Below, one piece after another: positions 30,751 to 38,933 of a stretch of DNA of 64,000 bases. Position 1 is the stretch's first letter. Every line of letters starts with the position of its first letter. Below the pieces are notes generated by a model. It did no database searches. It was given only the letters and a program-made list of their open reading frames with translations, and was not told the origin of the DNA. Source of the stretch: Micromonospora sp. FIMYZ51 (GTDB taxonomy: Bacteria > Actinomycetota > Actinomycetes > Mycobacteriales > Micromonosporaceae); assembly GCF_038246755.1 (NCBI RefSeq), contig NZ_CP134706.1:1922001-1986000 (forward strand), written 5' to 3'. Both the position numbers and the translations under genes were made by a program.

Positions 30751-31167
30751 CGTTCCTCCGGGTAGTGGTCGGTTGGGCTCAGATCGGGCATCGAGGAGAT
30801 AGTCCGCACTTCTTTCGCGGCTTCTTTCGCACGGCCGTCCCGGTCGGGCTTAGGGTTTGACCTGCGGAAACGTGCCGCTCGTCGGAGTTCTTTCGCTTCT
30901 TTCGCTTCTTTCGCAGGGGTGACGGTGGGCGGAGAGAGTAGCGGGGTTGCTGCACCCGGAGCGACCTGGGCGTATGCAAGAAGATAGATAGATTTGTGAA
31001 AAATGGTCTGTGTGTGTAGGGACCCCACCCGCAGCAGCCTTCCCACGCACGCACCCGCGAAAAAAGCGAAAGAAGCGCGAAAAGGTCCATCGATCATGCA
31101 AAGTCGCAGGTCAACACGCGGATTCCGACCCCCACCTTCTCTCGCACCTGCCGCGAAAGAACCCCCC
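30751..31167. other. oriV: Iteron-bearing region, candidate replication origin
   Basis: TTCTTTCGC occurs at 30810, 30822, 30888, 30897 and 30906 (the last three in direct tandem), and its complement GCGAAAGAA at 31066 and 31153. Between the two groups, 30971-31013 is unusually AT-rich for this DNA (contains AGAAGATAGATAGATTTG). Iterons plus an AT-rich unwinding patch beside a replication-type ATPase gene are the usual make-up of a plasmid origin. Alternatively the repeats are operators for the minus-strand train. Confidence 0.6.
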
Positions 31168-32760
31168 TTAGTTCGCACGAGCCACCTTCTTCCGCACGAC
31201 CTCTTTCGGGCGGCCCGTCGTCGCCAGCACGTGCCGCTCGTAGTCGCCCGTCGCCACCAACTCATCGATCCACGCCGACAACTGATCCGCCGACGCGTGC
31301 CCCTTGAACACCTCACGAGAAATGACCGACCGGGAAGCGAACCCGAGGTCAGTGCCGTCGATGTACTCCTTGATCCGACCAGCCTCCGTCGTCAACCCCA
31401 CCACCGACCCGGCCGCCTGGAAGTGCTCCACCGACCACTCGCCGATCTCGATAGCGCGCTCCATCGTCGCCTCATCCACCTCATCGTCGGTGCTTCCATC
31501 TCCCGCGAGATGCAGCAGCCCGGCGACCCGCAGCACGCGGGCGGTGTGTTTCGTCGCCCAAGCGCTGATCCGGCGGAGATCCCCGTCGGGGCGTAGTCGA
31601 ACCTCAATATCCTGCTCGTAGGCGCGGTGCAGTTTCCACGCGGCCCGGCTGAGGTCGATCGTCGCGGCGTCTTCCGGGTCGGTTCCGCCGATCAGGTCAT
31701 ACTGCGCGACCGAGTTGAGCAGCGCCGCCCACCAGTCCCGGCCCGTGCGGTCGGGCCGATCCGTGGGTGTGTCCCGGAAGTAGGTGGATGGCCGTTCGGT
31801 GCGGTAGCCGGTCAACTCGCCGGGGATGCACACGAGGAACCGGTTGACCACGCCCGTCTCGTCCATCATGTGGTCGCGCATCATGTCGGCGACGATGCCC
31901 GGCTGCGGTGAGATCACCAGCGACAGCGCCGCACGTTCGATCGGTTCGGCGGTGCGGGTGACACGCTGCGGCCGGTAGTAGCGGCAGTCGTAGCCGACCA
32001 GCACCAAACCGAGGTTGCCGGTCTTGCCGCCGCTGTACTGCCCGCCCAGGTTCCGCAGGAACGTGCCCTCATCATCGATGACGGCAGCGGCACCCTGGTT
32101 CAACGCCATCGACCGGGCCAGCGCCTCCGGGGTGGTGTCCCCGTCAAACACAAGCTCCGGTGCGGGCGGCGGGGTTTCGGCGAGTTCATCGGCTTCCTTC
32201 TCCAACGCCTTCGCCTGCGTGCGTAGCAGATCCCGCTCGTCCATCTGGGTGGAGATGTCGTTGGCCTTCGTTCGCATCTCTTCCACGCGGCGAGTCAGCT
32301 CCACGATCTTCGCGGCCACGTTTCGTTCGTGCTGCTCGGCGAGCGTCTTCGCCGCCTTCCACAACCCCCGGCGCAACTCGTCCACCGTCGGTGACTTTCC
32401 CGCACCGGACGGCAGGGCGCACAGGGTGTACAGGTTCAACGGCTGCCGCCAGTCGAGATCCCGCCGGATGGTGATGCGGGGCCCAGCGACGGATCCGAGG
32501 ATGCCGAGCATGGTGAGCGCGGGAAGGTCAACGGGCACCTGCTTGCGGACGGCCAGGTCGTGGACGTAGTCCCGCATCATCGGCGGCAGGGTGTGGGTGG
32601 GGAACCGTCGCGCGTAGCCCGCCCCTGCGGTGAACGGGGTGGCACCGGACCCGAGCTGTATGGCAGGCGCATCGGCGACCGGTGGCAAATCGCCCAGATC
32701 CGGTGGTGGTTCGTCGCCGAAGACGTCGGTCCAGTCTTGGCGGTATGGCGTCAAGGTCAT
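31168..32760 (-). CDS. DUF3987 P-loop protein, probable replication protein
   Basis: A 530-residue protein of the DUF3987 (YfjI-like) type. It has a DnaB/primase-helicase-like core: TMLGILGSVAGPRITIRRDL, Walker A-like LPSGAGKSPTVDELRRGLW, a coiled coil (ERNVAAKIVELTRRVEEMRT to EKEADELAE), PEALARSMALNQGAAAVIDD with Walker B-like acidic DDEG, and RTAEPIERAALSLVISPQPG. The last 120 residues are helical with a probable winged helix (GFASRSVISREVFKGHASAD). Such proteins are encoded near primases on plasmids and phages. Its end abuts the iteron-like region. A direct role in element replication is inferred. Confidence 0.75.
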   Translation of the reverse strand: MTLTPYRQDWTDVFGDEPPPDLGDLPPVADAPAIQLGSGATPFTAGAGYARRFPTHTLPPMMRDYVHDLAVRKQVPVDLPALTMLGILGSVAGPRITIRRDLDWRQPLNLYTLCALPSGAGKSPTVDELRRGLWKAAKTLAEQHERNVAAKIVELTRRVEEMRTKANDISTQMDERDLLRTQAKALEKEADELAETPPPAPELVFDGDTTPEALARSMALNQGAAAVIDDEGTFLRNLGGQYSGGKTGNLGLVLVGYDCRYYRPQRVTRTAEPIERAALSLVISPQPGIVADMMRDHMMDETGVVNRFLVCIPGELTGYRTERPSTYFRDTPTDRPDRTGRDWWAALLNSVAQYDLIGGTDPEDAATIDLSRAAWKLHRAYEQDIEVRLRPDGDLRRISAWATKHTARVLRVAGLLHLAGDGSTDDEVDEATMERAIEIGEWSVEHFQAAGSVVGLTTEAGRIKEYIDGTDLGFASRSVISREVFKGHASADQLSAWIDELVATGDYERHVLATTGRPKEVVRKKVARAN

Positions 32761-33326
32761 GCCGCCTCCTGCTCGATGTGGCGCTGTCCGGGAAACGGTT
32801 CGGGGGTGCGGTGGTAGCCGTCGAGCCAGTGCCGTTCGGTGTGACGCCGGCACGGGCAGCGCCAGATGCGGGCGGAGATGGCGCGGGCCTGTTCGACAGT
32901 GACGGATCCGGGCTCGGTGACCGGCGGCCAGTTGGGGTCGACCAGCCGCAGCCCGTGGGGGCGGGGTTGGCGTGCCTGCCGGTCGCTGTCGGTGCGGCGT
33001 TGTTTCTGGTCGACCTGCCGCAGGTGGCGGCTGACCGCGTCGCCCATGTCGCGGGCGTCTGGTCCGCCGAGCGCGAGCCGGAGTCCTTCGGCGAGGGCGT
33101 CGTTGCGTTCGCGGTGGCCTTCTTCGATGCCGAGTTCGCGGCCCGACTGGAAGGCGAGCGAGATGAGGTGGGCGACCTGTGCCCGGCTGAATGTCTGCTG
33201 GTCGCCGCGTAGCGCGTCGGCGGCGGCCATGGTCAGGCCAGCCTCGGCGTGTGCCGGGGTGCGTTCCGGTTCACGCCGGGTAGCCGTACATACGTACGGC
33301 GAAGCGGGGTTGGTACCTTCGCCCAT
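32757..33326 (-). CDS. Hypothetical protein upstream of the DUF3987 gene
   Basis: Up to 189 residues; the gene overlaps the DUF3987 start by four bases. It has helices SRAQVAHLISLAFQSGRELG and DAVSRHLRQVDQKQRR, and a C-terminal CPCRRHTERHWLDG motif with metal-binding potential. The start could be ATG 33326 or ATG 33230 (MAAADALRG). If the latter, the perfect palindrome GCCGTAC-ATAC-GTACGGC at 33284-33301 would be an upstream operator. It may be an accessory or regulatory replication protein. Confidence 0.6.
   Translation of the reverse strand: MGEGTNPASPYVCTATRREPERTPAHAEAGLTMAAADALRGDQQTFSRAQVAHLISLAFQSGRELGIEEGHRERNDALAEGLRLALGGPDARDMGDAVSRHLRQVDQKQRRTDSDRQARQPRPHGLRLVDPNWPPVTEPGSVTVEQARAISARIWRCPCRRHTERHWLDGYHRTPEPFPGQRHIEQEAA
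33284..33301. promoter_or_regulatory. Perfect palindrome, possible operator
   Basis: GCCGTAC-ATAC-GTACGGC is an exact 7+4+7 inverted repeat. It lies either within the first codons or just upstream of the gene at 32757-33326, depending on the true start, and could be an operator for the replication operon. Confidence 0.45.
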
Positions 33327-33420
33327 GAGCGGTCGTGTTCCTGTCTGTCTGGCTGATGGTTGGGGATTGGGCTGCTCTGGCCCTGGCCGGTGGTAGGACA
33401 CCGGTCGGGGCCGCCTCATC

Positions 33421-33675
33421 TCAGGCGGTCGGGTCGGGCTTGTCTTGTGGCTCGACGGCTCGGTCTAGCCACGTTCGTGACCAGACGTGGTTGGTTGCGC
33501 GGAGGATTGCTGCCTTCTTGAGGCCGGCGGCGTAGGCGGTTCGCATCACCGCAGAGAGCTTGTCGCTGGCCTGCCGCTGTACTTCGTCGGCTTGCTTGCG
33601 GATCTCTTTGGCGCGTTCGACTTCCCGCCGGTACTCGTCGGCAGCCTCCCGGAGTGCGTGGGTGTGGTCTGTCAT
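33421..33675 (-). CDS. Small coiled-coil protein
   Basis: An 84-residue protein: a charged helix (ALREAADEYRREVERAKEIR, KQADEVQRQASDKLSAVMRT) followed by AYAAGLKKAAILRATNHVWS, which resembles a helix-turn-helix. It is divergent from the plus-strand train starting at 33885 and may regulate it. Confidence 0.55.
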   Translation of the reverse strand: MTDHTHALREAADEYRREVERAKEIRKQADEVQRQASDKLSAVMRTAYAAGLKKAAILRATNHVWSRTWLDRAVEPQDKPDPTA

Positions 33676-33729
33676 GCCGAGATCATGTCACACTCTGACT
33701 GTTCAAAGCAAGATGGGCCAACTGGACTG

Positions 33730-33840
33730 TTGACACTCGGGTTGGGGGTTGGCAGACTCAAGGTCAGCACCAAAGAGAGAAGCCCCCGGCGGGTGCGTCA
33801 ACACCAGCCGAGGGCCCGGCACCAAGGAGTGCGTCAACAC
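33730..33840 (+). promoter_or_regulatory. Promoter region of the plus-strand gene train
   Basis: TTGACA (33730-33735) with AGACTC 18 bases later is a plausible promoter. GTGCGTCAACAC occurs twice downstream (33793-33804 and 33829-33840), and CTGTTGACAC over the -35 is its imperfect reverse complement, so a repressor could bind three sites. The leader then reads CCAGGAGTCGATCC before ATG 33885. Confidence 0.55.
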
Positions 33841-33884
33841 TCCCAGCGCCTACACGACCGCCTGACCTAACCAGGAGTCGATCC

Positions 33885-34439
33885 ATGAACGGTACCAATG
33901 GCGTCATCACCGACGCCGGACACATCCAGCGCCGTATCCACGGCAACTACGAGATCGCCCTCAACCTCACGGTTGACGGCGGCTTCTCCATCGGCGTCAC
34001 CGCCACCGGAAGCCCCCACCGCTACGACGAACTGTCCTACACCACCGGCGACGTGACCAAGGCGAACCTCGCCTACCGGATCATCGCCGAGGGCGCAGAC
34101 AAGGGCGTCCAGCCGGAAGGTATTCGGCAGGCGTTGAACGACGCGCTGAACATCAAGCCCAAGTCGTTGGCCGAGATGGCGAAGCAGGGCACCCACCGTC
34201 AGGTGCGTCCCACCATGGCCGGCGCGCACCTCACCCCGCTCACCGCACCACAGCAGCGGGCACTCAACGCCGCGATCGACGGCGTCATCTACCCCGGCGA
34301 CGGCATCACCACGGCCACCCTGCGCAGCCTGGACCGTAAGGGCTACGGCAGCGTGGCGTACGAGGGCCGCCGCAAGCGGGTCGTGTCGCTGGTGCTCAAC
34401 GGTCGCGGCCTCGCCGCCGTCTCCAAGGCGGTGGCGTGA
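33885..34439 (+). CDS. Hypothetical protein, first gene of the plus-strand train
   Basis: A 184-residue protein: GHIQRRIHGNYEIALNLTVD and GYGSVAYEGRRKRVVSLVLN are beta-rich, with a central helical part (KANLAYRIIAEGADKGVQPE, GIRQALNDALNIKPK). The AGGAG ribosome binding site is well placed. No family recognised. Confidence 0.6.
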   Translation: MNGTNGVITDAGHIQRRIHGNYEIALNLTVDGGFSIGVTATGSPHRYDELSYTTGDVTKANLAYRIIAEGADKGVQPEGIRQALNDALNIKPKSLAEMAKQGTHRQVRPTMAGAHLTPLTAPQQRALNAAIDGVIYPGDGITTATLRSLDRKGYGSVAYEGRRKRVVSLVLNGRGLAAVSKAVA

Positions 34440-34639
34440 TGGGAGCCGCGAACCGCACTGACCTTGCCTCGGTGGCCACCACATTCCACCGCAAGGCCCG
34501 CGAGATCGCCGACGCGAACGGCTGGACGGTCGAGGATGCGGAAGCTGTAATGCTCCGCTACCTGCACTCGGAGAACCCGCAGAACGCGGCCACCGTGGCT
34601 GCGGCGCTGCTGGTCGAGTCGAAGGCAGGGCATGCGTGA
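34439..34639 (+). CDS. Small helical protein
   Basis: A 66-residue protein: RTDLASVATTFHRKAREIAD, ANGWTVEDAEAVMLRYLHSE, NPQNAATVAAALLVESKAGH. ATG overlaps the previous stop (TGATG). Probably a three-helix domain; function unknown. Confidence 0.55.
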   Translation: MGAANRTDLASVATTFHRKAREIADANGWTVEDAEAVMLRYLHSENPQNAATVAAALLVESKAGHA

Positions 34640-34893
34640 TGGCCCTGAACTTGACGCTCGTGTGGGTCGACAACCCCAACCCGGTCACCGGCAACACCGT
34701 CATCGCCTGCACCGAAAACCACGGCACCATCTGGTACTACTCCGGTGCCGTCGGCCAGGGCTGGACGATGATCGCGGTCACGCTGCACGCGCGTGAGGCC
34801 GCCGAATGGCAGCGGTACCGGGTCGAGCGGCGTGCCGCCGCGACCGATGTGGCTGCCTGGCTGGACGCGACCGCCAAGGAGGCGACGTCGTGA
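34639..34893 (+). CDS. Hypothetical protein
   Basis: An 84-residue protein with a beta-rich start (LNLTLVWVDNPNPVTGNTVI, GTIWYYSGAVGQGWTMIAVT) and a helical end. TGATG overlap with the previous gene. No family recognised. Confidence 0.55.
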   Translation: MALNLTLVWVDNPNPVTGNTVIACTENHGTIWYYSGAVGQGWTMIAVTLHAREAAEWQRYRVERRAAATDVAAWLDATAKEATS

Positions 34894-35096
34894 GCCCCAA
34901 CCTGAACAGCCGGTCGGCCCCGCTCAGCGGCGACATCCACCGGATTCGGACCCGCCGCCACGCCAACGGATCCGTTGCCGCGCACACCACCTACAGCGAC
35001 GGACGCAAGGTTTGTGTGCCGGCCAACGTCGAGTACCAGTCGCGGGTGGGTTGGCGCACGGATGGTCGGGTGTTGTGGACGGAGCCGGTCCGGTGA
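34890..35096 (+). CDS. Small beta-rich protein
   Basis: A 68-residue protein with GTG start in a GTGA overlap: PLSGDIHRIRTRRHANGSVA, HTTYSDGRKVCVPANVEYQS. Looks like a small beta sheet. Function unknown. Confidence 0.5.
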   Translation: MSPNLNSRSAPLSGDIHRIRTRRHANGSVAAHTTYSDGRKVCVPANVEYQSRVGWRTDGRVLWTEPVR

Positions 35097-35248
35097 GCCG
35101 CCTGCGTGGCCTGCTCGGCTACCGGGGCCAGCACCGGTCGGGGGCGGCTCGTCCGCTGCCCGCCTGGCCCGCCCCGCAGGATCCGTGGGCTGAGGGTGAG
35201 GCCCTCTGCCCGTGGACGGACACGATGCTGCTGCCGGCGGTGTCGTGA
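35093..35248 (+). CDS. Small hypothetical protein
   Basis: A 51-residue protein (SRLRGLLGYRGQHRSGAARP, LCPWTDTMLLPAVS), held in place by GTGA and TGATG overlaps with both neighbours. Low-complexity; existence rests on the coupling. Confidence 0.45.
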   Translation: MSRLRGLLGYRGQHRSGAARPLPAWPAPQDPWAEGEALCPWTDTMLLPAVS

Positions 35249-35364
35249 TGGGCAAGGTCACCGGAATCAACGACCGCAAGAACATGCGCGGGTGGGACAA
35301 CATCCGCGCCGGCTTGGACGAGCCGAAGCCGGCCCCGAAGCCCGACAGCAAGCCGATCAAGTAG
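35248..35364 (+). CDS. 38-residue basic peptide
   Basis: MGKVTGINDRKNMRGWDNIR continues to a Pro/Lys-rich tail (KPAPKPDSKPIK). The ATG overlaps the preceding TGA by one base (TGATG). Too short for domain assignment. Confidence 0.5.
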   Translation: MGKVTGINDRKNMRGWDNIRAGLDEPKPAPKPDSKPIK

Positions 35365-35457
35365 CACTCCGGGCGGCTCCGCGCCGCAGCCCGTGTCGGG
35401 GCCGCCCACGAGCCACCAAACCCAACCCGAACCGCCCTCACATCAGGGAGTAGTGCC

Positions 35458-35631
35458 ATGTTCAAGAACGCGACCGCCCGCCGTATCGCCCGCGCCCAGC
35501 GCAACGTCATCGCCATCGTCGCCGACCTCGGTGACGAGCAGGGCACCGTGTTCCGTCCGGCGAAGCGCCCGCACCGGGGCCACGTCAAGCAGGCCGCCAT
35601 CCGCGCCTCTCAGATGGGTTTGACGGTCTGA
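35458..35631 (+). CDS. Small basic protein
   Basis: A 57-residue protein, MFKNATARRIARAQRNVIAI then GTVFRPAKRPHRGHVKQAAI. The composition (pI clearly basic) fits nucleic-acid binding. TGATG overlap with the next gene. Confidence 0.5.
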   Translation: MFKNATARRIARAQRNVIAIVADLGDEQGTVFRPAKRPHRGHVKQAAIRASQMGLTV

Positions 35632-35888
35632 TGGCCACCGACCAGAGTGCCGCCCGGCACGCCCGCGCCGAGCTGGTTGCCTCCATCGCCGGCTGGATCG
35701 CCACCATCGCCCTGATCGTGCTGGGCGCCGGCATGGTCATCCGGGTCACGCACCCGGGCAGCGTGTGGGGTGTTCTCGCCCCGATCGGGATGGTGCTGCT
35801 GGCGCCGTCTGCGATCACCGCGATGGCGGCGGGAAGCCTCGCCGACCGGTACAGCACCCCGCCCACCGACGACACCACCGACCGCTGA
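35631..35888 (+). CDS. Two-helix membrane protein
   Basis: An 85-residue protein with transmembrane segments around 15-38 (LVASIAGWIATIALIVLGAG) and 43-64 (SVWGVLAPIGMVLLAPSAIT), then a polar tail. It precedes the TnpB gene and ends before the hairpin at 35901-35938. Confidence 0.6.
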   Translation: MATDQSAARHARAELVASIAGWIATIALIVLGAGMVIRVTHPGSVWGVLAPIGMVLLAPSAITAMAAGSLADRYSTPPTDDTTDR

Positions 35889-35900
35889 CCTGCACGTAAG

Positions 35901-35938
35901 CCTGCCGGGCTGGACCTCGCTTTCCCAGCCCGCGCAGG
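35901..35938 (+). terminator. Hairpin, copy 1 of a related pair
   Basis: CCTGCCGGGCTGG (35901-35913) pairs with CCAGCCCGCGCAGG (35925-35938). The flank GTAAGCCTGCCGGGCT closely matches 38931-38946 at the end of another gene of the same train, while the two stems differ by compensating changes. Confidence 0.65.
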
Positions 35939-35985
35939 GCCACCACAGCCACTTGATCCGACCAACAAGAGGGGAAGGGTGCTCG

Positions 35986-37380
35986 ATGAAAACGCCAAGT
36001 CCAATCGTGCTACGAGCATACCGATTTGCACTCGACCTCTCTCCGAGGCAGGAGCGGGCGGTGTTGGCGCATGCTGGCGCCGCGCGAGTGGCCTACAACT
36101 GGTCGCTTGCCCGAGTCAAAGCGGTCATCGATCAAAGGCTGGCGGAGCGCACCTACGGAATCGCCGAACGCAACCTTACTCCCGCAGCCTCGTGGACTCT
36201 TCCTGCGCTACGTAGATCCTGGAACGCCGCAAAGGACGACGTTGCGCCGTGGTGGCGCGACTGCTCGAAGGAGGCGTTCAACACCGGCCTAGACGCATTG
36301 GCCCGAGCGTTGAAGAAATGGTCGGACTCGCGTAGCGGGAAGCATGCCGGGCGTCCGGTCGGGTTTCCCCGATTTAAGTCCCGCCGCCGCACCACCCCAA
36401 GCGTGCGGTTCACCACCGGTGCGATCCGTGTCGAGCCTGACCGCAAGCATGTGGTGCTGCCCCGGTTGGGGCGGTTGAAGCTCCACGAATCAGCGCGCAA
36501 GTTGGCTCGCCGCATTGACAACGGCACCGCCCGAATCATGTCTGCGACGGTGCGGCGTGACGGCGGGCGGTGGCATGTGTCCTTCATCGTCGAGGTTGAC
36601 CGCGCCGAAGGGATTTCGGCCCGGCCTAGTTCTGTGGTCGGGGTGGACGTCGGGGTCAAGCACCTGGCGGTGTTGTCCACCGGCGAACTGGTGGCCAACC
36701 CGCGTCACCTTGCCGCCGCGCAGGCCCGGCTGCGGCAACTCGACCGGGCAATGTCGCGCAAGACCGGCCCAGACCGGCGAACCGGGCAGCGCCCGTCGAA
36801 ACGGTGGCAACGCGCATCCGCCCGGCTCGGCCGCGCCCACGCCCGGGTGGCGAATCTGCGGCGCGACGGACTACACAAACTGACCACCCGCCTCGCCCGT
36901 GAGCACGGCACGATCGTGGTGGAAGACCTCAACGTGGCGGGGATGCTCCGCAACCGCAGACTCGCCCGGCACATCGCCGACGCCGGATTCGGTGAGATCC
37001 GCCGGCAGTTGGCGTACAAGACCGAATGGGGCGGCGGCCGGTTGCTGGTGGCTGACCGCTGGTATCCGTCCAGCAAGACATGCTCGGGCTGCGGCGCGGT
37101 GAAAACCAAGCTCGCCCTGTCCGAGCGCGAGTACGAATGCGACGCGTGCGGCCTGGTCATCGACCGTGACCGCAATGCCGCCCGCAACCTGGCCGCCCTG
37201 GCGGCTGAGTTCGACACTGCCGGGAGTGGCCCGGTGGCAGGACGTGGAGCCGACCAGAAGACCCGCCTTGGTGGGCAGGTGGCCGTGAAGCGTCAACCCG
37301 GCGCGACGCCAGTCGGTCAGACCGGGACTGTCTCACCGCAAGGCGGGACTATCGATCGCGTGCTCGCTAGAGCGCACTGA
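35986..37380 (+). CDS. tnpB: TnpB RNA-guided nuclease, apparently without TnpA
   Basis: A 464-residue TnpB of the IS200/IS605 or IS607 type. The RuvC-like catalytic residues are visible: Asp221 (VVGVDVGVKHLAVL), Glu313 (TIVVEDLNVAGML) and Asp395 (LVIDRDRNAARNL). The zinc finger is CSGCG (366-370) and CDACG (385-389). The N-terminal part starts with the typical LRAYRFALDLSPRQERAVLA. TnpB proteins cut DNA next to a short motif, guided by an omega-RNA read from the element's right end. No transposase gene is adjacent, so it is an orphan or was moved in trans. Its last ~60 residues and the following bases would overlap the omega-RNA. Confidence 0.88.
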   Translation: MKTPSPIVLRAYRFALDLSPRQERAVLAHAGAARVAYNWSLARVKAVIDQRLAERTYGIAERNLTPAASWTLPALRRSWNAAKDDVAPWWRDCSKEAFNTGLDALARALKKWSDSRSGKHAGRPVGFPRFKSRRRTTPSVRFTTGAIRVEPDRKHVVLPRLGRLKLHESARKLARRIDNGTARIMSATVRRDGGRWHVSFIVEVDRAEGISARPSSVVGVDVGVKHLAVLSTGELVANPRHLAAAQARLRQLDRAMSRKTGPDRRTGQRPSKRWQRASARLGRAHARVANLRRDGLHKLTTRLAREHGTIVVEDLNVAGMLRNRRLARHIADAGFGEIRRQLAYKTEWGGGRLLVADRWYPSSKTCSGCGAVKTKLALSEREYECDACGLVIDRDRNAARNLAALAAEFDTAGSGPVAGRGADQKTRLGGQVAVKRQPGATPVGQTGTVSPQGGTIDRVLARAH

Positions 37381-37423
37381 GAGGTAACGGTCACCACAGG
37401 CCAGCAGCAACCGAAGGAGTCAC

Positions 37424-37579
37424 ATGAACTGCAACTGCGGCAACAGCACCAACTGGAACGGCATGACCATCACCGCAGCCGGAATCACCGCCACCTGCGG
37501 AGACTGCGGAGCCACGGTCAACGCCACCGAGCGCAAAGACAAGCACGTCACTGAGCAGCGTGGGCAGGAGTCGAAGTGA
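37424..37579 (+). CDS. Small zinc-ribbon-like protein
   Basis: A 51-residue protein, MNCNCGNSTNWNGMTITAAG then TATCGDCGATVNAT. CxC plus CxxC is a good four-ligand zinc set. GAAGGAG precedes the ATG; its stop overlaps the next start (GTGA). Confidence 0.6.
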   Translation: MNCNCGNSTNWNGMTITAAGITATCGDCGATVNATERKDKHVTEQRGQESK

Positions 37580-37977
37580 TCACCCGAGTAGAGGTGCACA
37601 GCTTCGGCTACCTGCACGGGCAGCCCGGAGCCGGACTCGTCATCGACCTTCGGCATCAGCTCCGCGACCCGCACGTCAACCCGGAGATGCGCGCTCTCAC
37701 CGGATTGCACCCACTGGTGCGCGACCACGTGCTGATGCACCCGTCGGCGCTCACCACCGTCCGCGACATCGCCGACCAGGTGATGGGGCTGCTGGACGGG
37801 TTCGCGAACCGGCGTTCGCTGCTCGTGCACGTGTGGATTGGCTGCCAGGGCGGCCGGCACCGGTCCGTGGTGGTGGCGGAGAGCGTGGCCGCGTGGCTGC
37901 GGGAGCACGACATCGGGGTTGATGTGGTGCACGAGCACATCGACCGGCCGGTGGTTGAGCGGCGAGGTGACCGCTGA
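37576..37977 (+). CDS. RapZ C-terminal-domain-like protein
   Basis: A 133-residue protein similar to the C-terminal half of RapZ: VIDLRHQLRDPHVNPEMRAL and the signature VWIGCQGGRHRSVVVAESVA, corresponding to the IGCTGGxHRSV loop of RapZ. In Escherichia coli this domain binds small RNAs (GlmY/GlmZ) and RNase E, and also GlcN6P. The P-loop N-terminal kinase-like domain of RapZ is absent. Stand-alone copies occur on actinobacterial phages and plasmids. RNA binding is possible but not shown. Confidence 0.78.
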   Translation: MITRVEVHSFGYLHGQPGAGLVIDLRHQLRDPHVNPEMRALTGLHPLVRDHVLMHPSALTTVRDIADQVMGLLDGFANRRSLLVHVWIGCQGGRHRSVVVAESVAAWLREHDIGVDVVHEHIDRPVVERRGDR

Positions 37978-38141
37978 TGTGCACCGCCTGCCGTGTGATG
38001 CCCGCCCAGCCGGGTGAGGCGTGGTGCCCGGACTGCGCCGAGACCCTCGATCCCGCCGAGTTTGTGGCCGGCGTCCACACCTCGCAGATCGACCCGTCCG
38101 AGCGGCCCTGGACGCCGCTGCCCGCCAGCAACACCCGCTGA
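37977..38141 (+). CDS. Small zinc-ribbon-like protein
   Basis: A 54-residue protein, MCTACRVMPAQPGEAWCPDC onward. Two CxxC pairs 11 residues apart form a clear zinc ribbon. The ATG overlaps the RapZ-like gene's stop (TGATG). Confidence 0.6.
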   Translation: MCTACRVMPAQPGEAWCPDCAETLDPAEFVAGVHTSQIDPSERPWTPLPASNTR

Positions 38142-38225
38142 CCCGCCCGTTGGGTGCCTGTCTGCCGCGAGCCCCGGCACGTGGCAGACGGAGGGACCAC
38201 AACGGACAACCCACCGGAGGACACC

Positions 38226-38918
38226 ATGACCGACGTCGACACCGCCGCCGCGATCCCCACGTGGCATCACCCGCACTTCGTGTCCGCCGAGCACACCAAG
38301 TACGGCATCAACTGGCGGTTCCGCGAGTTCACCGGCAACGAGCCGGAGCCGAAGATCCCCGCCGCCGTCGAAGAGGCGTTCCTGGCCGCCAGCGAGGCGC
38401 ACCCGTGGAACTCCGACACGGGACGGGCCGTGTCCGCCGCGCGGCGGGCCGCATGGGACGACGAGCGGGCCGCGAACACGCTGTGGCAGGTGGCCCGCCA
38501 CAACCGGCGCTCAACCGACCTGCTCAAGCAGATCGCACCCCTGGTGGCTGCCTTCCAGCAGGCCAAGAAGGCTGCTGTCGACACGTACGAGGAGTTGCGC
38601 GGCACCCCCGACGGGTTTTGGCAGGCGAAGCTGCTGACCCTCGCCGAGCACCGTCAGGTGGCGTTGGAGGCGGCCCGGCAGGTTGACCGCCACGCCGACG
38701 ACCTGTGCCGCGTCACCGACGGCCTACCGGAGCGGGTGCTGGAGTCGCTGCCGGTGCTGTCCGATCTGGCGAAGACTGCCGGGCTGGATTTGGGCGACTG
38801 GTGGCCGCAGGAGTCGTACGGGTACGGCGACGGCCCGGAGGTTGGGCTGCTCAAGAAGTTGTTCGCCGAGCAGGACGAGCGGATTTCGGAAGTGGCCCGG
38901 CTGATCGACACCCGCTGA
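38226..38918 (+). CDS. Hypothetical helical protein
   Basis: A 230-residue mostly helical protein: AVSAARRAAWDDERAANTLW, QVARHNRRSTDLLKQIAPLV, AFQQAKKAAVDTYEELRGTP, EHRQVALEAARQVDRHADDL. It probably forms a long helical bundle. ACCGGAGG precedes the ATG. It is followed by the second hairpin of the related pair. No family recognised. Confidence 0.6.
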   Translation: MTDVDTAAAIPTWHHPHFVSAEHTKYGINWRFREFTGNEPEPKIPAAVEEAFLAASEAHPWNSDTGRAVSAARRAAWDDERAANTLWQVARHNRRSTDLLKQIAPLVAAFQQAKKAAVDTYEELRGTPDGFWQAKLLTLAEHRQVALEAARQVDRHADDLCRVTDGLPERVLESLPVLSDLAKTAGLDLGDWWPQESYGYGDGPEVGLLKKLFAEQDERISEVARLIDTR

Positions 38919-38933
38919 CGGCCTGCGATGTGA

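Noticed and set aside
35953..35957. TTGAT as the left-end target motif of the TnpB insertion
   Set aside because: It lies only 28 bases before the TnpB start, too close for a usual left end with its hairpin, and TTGAT is common by chance.
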